Shown: piece by piece, positions 59,550-64,000 of the stretch
Layout of the letters: every line of letters starts with the position of its first letter
Numbering within the stretch: position 1 is the stretch's first letter
DNA from: UBA1926 sp002337215
GTDB lineage: Bacteria; Planctomycetota; Phycisphaerae; Phycisphaerales; UBA1924
Direction: 5' to 3'
Assembly (NCBI GenBank): GCA_963973795.1
Contig: CAXBAF010000007.1
Span: 1-64,000, forward strand
Length of the DNA: 64,000 bases
The notes under the pieces: model-generated
Seen by the model: the letters and a program-made list of their open reading frames with translations, nothing else
What the model was told of the DNA's origin: nothing
The model's database searches: none
Made by a program: the position numbers and the translations under genes

Positions 59550-62500
59550 ATGTCGCAACGTCAGACCAAGAGCCGTATGCAGAATCGCCGTGATCGTTCG
59601 CGCACGAGCGGGCTGATCACCGCGGGTGTGATCGCGGGCGTGGTGAGCGTCCCGGCGCTGGCGGGTCCCAGTGGCGAGCAGGTCGTCCACGGGTCGGCCC
59701 GATTCGACCGCGCCGGCAACCACACGACGATCACGACGAGCGATCGCGCGATCATCAACTATGACTCGTTCAACCTGAACCAGTACGAATCCGTCCGGTT
59801 CATGCAGCCCGGTGCGTCGTCGCGGGTTCTGAACCGGATCCAGGGCGCGGCCCCGACGTTGATCGACGGTTCGGTATTCGCCAACGGTAATGTCTACTTC
59901 GTGAACCGGGCGGGTGTCTTCTTCGGGCAGAACGCCGTGATCAACGTGGGCGGGATCTACGCCGCCGCGGGCAACATCACCAACCAGGACTTCCTGAACA
60001 ATGTCAACCAGTTCACCGACCTGTCGGGATCGGTGATCAACGAGGGCACAATCAACGCGACCAGCGAGGCCCACCTGGTTGGTCGTCGGGTCGCGAACTT
60101 TGGACGGATCGTCGCGCCGAACGGCATGGTTTCGATGACCGCCGGGAACGACGTCCTGCTCGGCCAGCGCGGGGGGAGGGTCTTCGCGCGGATCAGTGGC
60201 GACGCGTCGAACGCGGGCGCGGTCGGCGTCGAGAACCACGGTGTCATCGACGCCGGCTCGGGCCAGGTACTCGCGGGTGTGGGTGATCACTTCGCGCTGG
60301 CGCTTTACGACACCTCGGTGATCCGGGGCGATTCGGTCCGCATCGCGGGCTCGGCCCGCAGCACGGTGACGGTGCGCGGCGACATCGACGCCAGCAACGC
60401 GACCGGCAGCGGTGGTGATATCGAGATCCTCGGCGGGCGGATCGGTGTCTACGGCGCCGATCTGGACGCGAGCGGCACGACCGGTGGCGGCAATATCAAT
60501 ATCGGCGGCGATGAGCGCGGGCTCGGCGAACGGCTCCGCGCCGAGGTGACGCTTGTGGACAGCGGGACCTCGCTGTCGGTCGATGCGACCTCGAGCGGTG
60601 ACGCCGGGCGTGTCGTCGCGTGGTCCGACGGCGCAACAGTGTTCCGCGGAAAGGTCAGCGGCAACGCGCCGGGCAAGGGCGGCTTCACCGAGGTGTCGTC
60701 GCTGGGCTATCTGGAATTCAACGGCTCGATCGATCTTCGGGGCGCCGCCCAGAACGGCACGCTTCTGCTCGATCCCAAGAACATCATCGTGACCGCGACG
60801 AATCAGGGCGGCGCGACGGATATCAACGACGTCAACAGCTTCGCCGTCGACCCGAACGCGACCACACTCATCCATGACCAGGTCCTCGAAGGCTGGCTCA
60901 ACGGCGGCATCCTCGCGGACATCGTCTTCCAGGCGAACAACGACTTTATCTTCAACCCGTTCGCGTCTGTGACACAGAACGCCGGAACCAACTCACTCCG
61001 CATCTTCGCGGGTCGTCGAGTCGTGTTCGGCCCGAACTCGAATCTGATCATGGGCGGCGGCAGTCTGTTCGCGGTCGCGAACGCGGTGAATGAAGCCGGT
61101 TTCGTCGCGGCGAGCCGCGACGCGGGTCTCGGCTCGATCATCCTCGCGAACGGCTCGAACATCGAGATCCAGGGTGCGGGCCAGGTCGCGGACTTCACCG
61201 TCGATACCGGTGCGATGTCCGGTTCCATCGTCATGGTGGGGGAGCTGCTTTCGCCGACGATCAACCTCACCACGATCGACGCCACGAGCCAAGTGCTCTT
61301 CGTCGAAGACGGCAACGGGCTCACCGACCAGATCGGGCTCGGGGGCAGCGTCATCGTGAACGCGGGCGGTCAGGTCCTGTTCACCGGCAACGCGGGCGAG
61401 TGGTCGTTCGGTGCGCTGGATGTCACATCGCCTGAGATCCTCTTTGATAATGCCGCGACGGGCGTCGCGGCGACGGCCGGCTCGCTCCGGTTCGCCTCGC
61501 CTGTGTTCAACTCGGCGACCAACGGTCTGTTCACCTTCAACGGCCCGGCTGCCATCGAGGGGACCTACACGTCGGCCGGCGCGGCGCTCTTCACGGGCAC
61601 GCTGGACCTTGAGGGCGGGATCGATAGCAACGGCGACCTGACTTTCCAGGACGCGGTGACCCTGACGGGCGACGCGGTCATCAATCAGCTCTCGGCGGGC
61701 AATATTGAGTTCGCGAGCACCCTCGGCGCAACGAACGCGCTCATGGATGACCTGACCGTCAACCTCAACGGCAACGGCGACCTCTCGTTCCGCGGGCAGA
61801 TCGGGACCTTCGCGTCCCAACTCGGAGATATCCGGGTAACCGGCCTCAACGACACGCTCACGTTTGATGACTTTGTCTTCGCCGATTCGCTGACCTCCTC
61901 GGGTATCGGCGGCACGGTCAACCTCGGCAACGGCGATGACCAGTTCACGCTGCAGGGCAACAACGGGGCGGGCGCGGCGCTCGCGATCACTGGCGCCGAT
62001 GTCAATCTGGGCGGCAACGTGCTCGCGGTGGCGAGCGGTGTCTCCATCGAGCAACTGCTCACCGTCGCCGGCGATTTCTCGATCGGTGCGCTCAACCCAG
62101 CCGGGACGATCTCGCTGGGGTCGGTGCTTCTCGATGCCTCGGGCGGCAACGCGAACCTGACGCTCAACACGTTCGGCGGGGCGGACATCTTCGTCGCCGA
62201 CGGCGCGGGCGAGACCATCCGGCGCGACGCGAGCGGCGCGAACAGCGCCGATCTGAACATCAACTCGTCAGGCGGCGACGTGACCCTCGGCAATGTTCTC
62301 GCGAACGGGGCCGCGGATAACTTCCTGAATCTCCTTGAGATCCAGGCGGGCGCAGGCGAGGTGAACTATGCGGGCACCCGCTACGCGGCCGAGACGCTGA
62401 CGCTCAACGCCGCCGCCCACAACCTCGCCGACGCGGACAGCGTCTTCGGGGACGACGCGGCGTCGACCGCCGTCACCCAGGACATCTCCTTCCTGGGCGG

Positions 62501-64000
62501 CAATGTCAATGTCGCCGCGGGGCGGATGCTCGAGCTGAACGCGCTCGGCGCGGGCGGCAACGCTTCGGTTTTCGGCGTGCGGACGAACGGCGCGGGCTCC
62601 TCGCTCGTCTTCCGCGCGACCGACACCGCGTCGCTCGGCACGGGCGACACGGTCGGCGACGCGGGCAACGCCCTCGCGTCGATCGACGTGATCTCCGATG
62701 ACGTCACGATCGGCAACGGGATCTTCGCGACCGATCTGCTCCTCGATCCCACACTCGATTTCCTGACCTTCGGCGCCGTCAATTTCCTCGGCATGATGGT
62801 CGACGCGGGCGAGATCGCGAACCTCAACCTCGGTGCGATCGGCACCCTCTCGCTCGGCAGCAACGACATCGCCAACTTCGGCGCGTACAACGGCATTACG
62901 GTTCTCACCGGCGGCACCGCGCTCACTTCCGTCGGGCAGCTCAACGCCTTCGGGAATACCTCGGTCTCCGGCTCATTCGTGACGAACGCCGCGGGGGTGA
63001 ACTTCTTCGGCCCCACGACGCTCAATGCGGGCTCGACTTTCCAGACCACCGATTCGCAGGTGCGGTTCTTCTCATCCCTGGCGGCGTTCAACAACGCCTC
63101 TCTGGTCGATACCGGCAACGGGCTGATCTCGTTCGTCAACATCCTGCCGGTCCCGGGCGGCGTCGAGGTCGGCGCGGCGATCGACGCGGCCTTCGGCGGC
63201 GGCTCGCTCGCCATCACCACCGGGGCGGGCGGCACGGTCACACTCTTCGACGTCGGCCCCGCATCGCAGCTCGCGACGCTCACCGTAGACGGCGGGACCA
63301 TCAACTTCCGCGGCCAGCGATACGACGCCGCGGCCCAGACTTACACCGCCGACGCGTTCAACCTGCTCGGGGACGGGCCCGGCGTCCCGGGCAACGCGAT
63401 CTCCTTCTCGGGTGTGACGCCCGGGATGAATGTCCAGTCGCTCTCGTTCCTCGATCTGGGCGGCGGCGCTGACGCGACCGTGCAGGTCGCGGCGGGCGTC
63501 GCGGTCGACGCGATGCTCGACGGGGCGTTCCTCTCCGAGGCCGAGATCCTCGGGACGGGCGGCGCCGAGTCGCTGACCGTCGACGCGGGCTCGATCCAAC
63601 TCGACCGCGATCTCGGCAACTTCGCACCGGGTTCGGAGCTTGGGTCGGTCTCGCTGACCGCCGCCAACATCACCGCCGCGAATGTGTTCACCTCCGGTGA
63701 CCAGACCTACACGCTCGATACGGGTGCCGGGCAGCTGACGCTGAACGGCGCGACCTATCTCAGCACGGGCGCGTCCACGATCTCGATCAACGGCACCGCC
63801 GCGGACAACGTCCTTCTCAACGCGGGCGGACCGACGCTGTTTAATGTCGCGAACGGCACCGTCAACCTGAATGTCCCCTCGATCGTCGGGGCGGGCAACG
63901 ACCTCGTGGTGAACGCGGGGACCGCGGGCACGATCACCTTCGCGCCGGGCATCCAGATCACCGACGCGGGCCAGTTCTACTCCGCGGGCACGATGAACTT
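59550..64000 (+). CDS. Filamentous-haemagglutinin-like TpsA exoprotein, 3' partial
   Basis: The frame runs open from the ATG at 59550 to the window end: at least 1483 codons, stop not seen. An extended signal peptide (ending PALAG) is followed by the TPS domain needed for export: IINYDSFNLNQYESVRFMQ, VNRAGVFFGQNAVINVGGIY, NEGTINATSEAHLVG. The rest is a repetitive beta-helix rich in Gly, Asn and Asp. The partner TpsB lies just upstream. Likely roles are adhesion, biofilm or contact-dependent toxicity; the C-terminal part that would decide is outside the window. Confidence 0.93.
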   Translation, partial: MSQRQTKSRMQNRRDRSRTSGLITAGVIAGVVSVPALAGPSGEQVVHGSARFDRAGNHTTITTSDRAIINYDSFNLNQYESVRFMQPGASSRVLNRIQGAAPTLIDGSVFANGNVYFVNRAGVFFGQNAVINVGGIYAAAGNITNQDFLNNVNQFTDLSGSVINEGTINATSEAHLVGRRVANFGRIVAPNGMVSMTAGNDVLLGQRGGRVFARISGDASNAGAVGVENHGVIDAGSGQVLAGVGDHFALALYDTSVIRGDSVRIAGSARSTVTVRGDIDASNATGSGGDIEILGGRIGVYGADLDASGTTGGGNINIGGDERGLGERLRAEVTLVDSGTSLSVDATSSGDAGRVVAWSDGATVFRGKVSGNAPGKGGFTEVSSLGYLEFNGSIDLRGAAQNGTLLLDPKNIIVTATNQGGATDINDVNSFAVDPNATTLIHDQVLEGWLNGGILADIVFQANNDFIFNPFASVTQNAGTNSLRIFAGRRVVFGPNSNLIMGGGSLFAVANAVNEAGFVAASRDAGLGSIILANGSNIEIQGAGQVADFTVDTGAMSGSIVMVGELLSPTINLTTIDATSQVLFVEDGNGLTDQIGLGGSVIVNAGGQVLFTGNAGEWSFGALDVTSPEILFDNAATGVAATAGSLRFASPVFNSATNGLFTFNGPAAIEGTYTSAGAALFTGTLDLEGGIDSNGDLTFQDAVTLTGDAVINQLSAGNIEFASTLGATNALMDDLTVNLNGNGDLSFRGQIGTFASQLGDIRVTGLNDTLTFDDFVFADSLTSSGIGGTVNLGNGDDQFTLQGNNGAGAALAITGADVNLGGNVLAVASGVSIEQLLTVAGDFSIGALNPAGTISLGSVLLDASGGNANLTLNTFGGADIFVADGAGETIRRDASGANSADLNINSSGGDVTLGNVLANGAADNFLNLLEIQAGAGEVNYAGTRYAAETLTLNAAAHNLADADSVFGDDAASTAVTQDISFLGGNVNVAAGRMLELNALGAGGNASVFGVRTNGAGSSLVFRATDTASLGTGDTVGDAGNALASIDVISDDVTIGNGIFATDLLLDPTLDFLTFGAVNFLGMMVDAGEIANLNLGAIGTLSLGSNDIANFGAYNGITVLTGGTALTSVGQLNAFGNTSVSGSFVTNAAGVNFFGPTTLNAGSTFQTTDSQVRFFSSLAAFNNASLVDTGNGLISFVNILPVPGGVEVGAAIDAAFGGGSLAITTGAGGTVTLFDVGPASQLATLTVDGGTINFRGQRYDAAAQTYTADAFNLLGDGPGVPGNAISFSGVTPGMNVQSLSFLDLGGGADATVQVAAGVAVDAMLDGAFLSEAEILGTGGAESLTVDAGSIQLDRDLGNFAPGSELGSVSLTAANITAANVFTSGDQTYTLDTGAGQLTLNGATYLSTGASTISINGTAADNVLLNAGGPTLFNVANGTVNLNVPSIVGAGNDLVVNAGTAGTITFAPGIQITDAGQFYSAGTMN

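Noticed and set aside
59520..62054. Large minus-strand ORFs opposite the TpsA gene
   Set aside because: The plus strand is open without stops for 4.4 kb and encodes a TPS domain beside its TpsB; the antisense frames are shadows.

Overview
The window is GC-rich chromosomal DNA (roughly two thirds G+C by eye) and most resembles a planctomycete of the class Phycisphaerae. The pointers are two secreted proteins with C-terminal GC-type dockerin modules, a PEP-CTERM-like anchored protein, a Pkn-type kinase carrying a long helical-repeat tail, and T6SS and two-partner-secretion genes with lineage-specific architecture. This placement is inference from gene content; no rRNA is present.

1-7.7 kb is repeat-rich. 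At least thirteen head-to-tail copies of a 92- or 108-bp element, predicted to fold as a closed three-way junction, lie around hpd (4-hydroxyphenylpyruvate dioxygenase), a small AT-richer ORF, a RAYT (REP-associated tyrosine transposase) gene sitting exactly between two copies, and a stand-alone RepA-like ATPase. One further decayed copy lies near 7.6 kb. I did not notice the element in the remaining 56 kb.

5.7-26 kb is mixed. It holds secreted and lipoprotein genes, a clan GH-A glycosidase, dps, dodecin, small conserved unknowns, a probably acquired DUF4041/T5orf172 gene, a zinc alcohol dehydrogenase, a DUF2254 membrane protein, pheS, a four-helix membrane protein interrupted by an in-frame TAG, panC, a Ser/Thr kinase, a large dockerin-anchored FG-GAP protein, a six-EF-hand protein and tRNA-Met.

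26.4-36.1 kb is an envelope block. A COG3014-YcfL-LpoB lipoprotein triad precedes murC-murB-ddl-ftsQ-like, whose genes overlap or nearly abut. A membrane protein, greA, panD and a Fur-family regulator follow.

36.3-56.7 kb is a partial type VI secretion locus: an unknown 675-aa protein, a TssJ-like lipoprotein, a giant pseudokinase-TM-FGE-like protein, a possible TagH-like helical protein, TssK, TssL, TssM and a giant TagF-TM-FGE-like protein. Sheath, baseplate wedge, Hcp and VgrG genes are not in the window. The fusion of T6SS regulatory modules (kinase, TagF) to TagR-like FGE folds across a membrane helix is the most novel system here.

56.8-64 kb is a two-partner secretion pair. TpsB has an apparently duplicated N-terminal domain. 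It is followed by a very large filamentous-haemagglutinin-like TpsA that runs off the window end.
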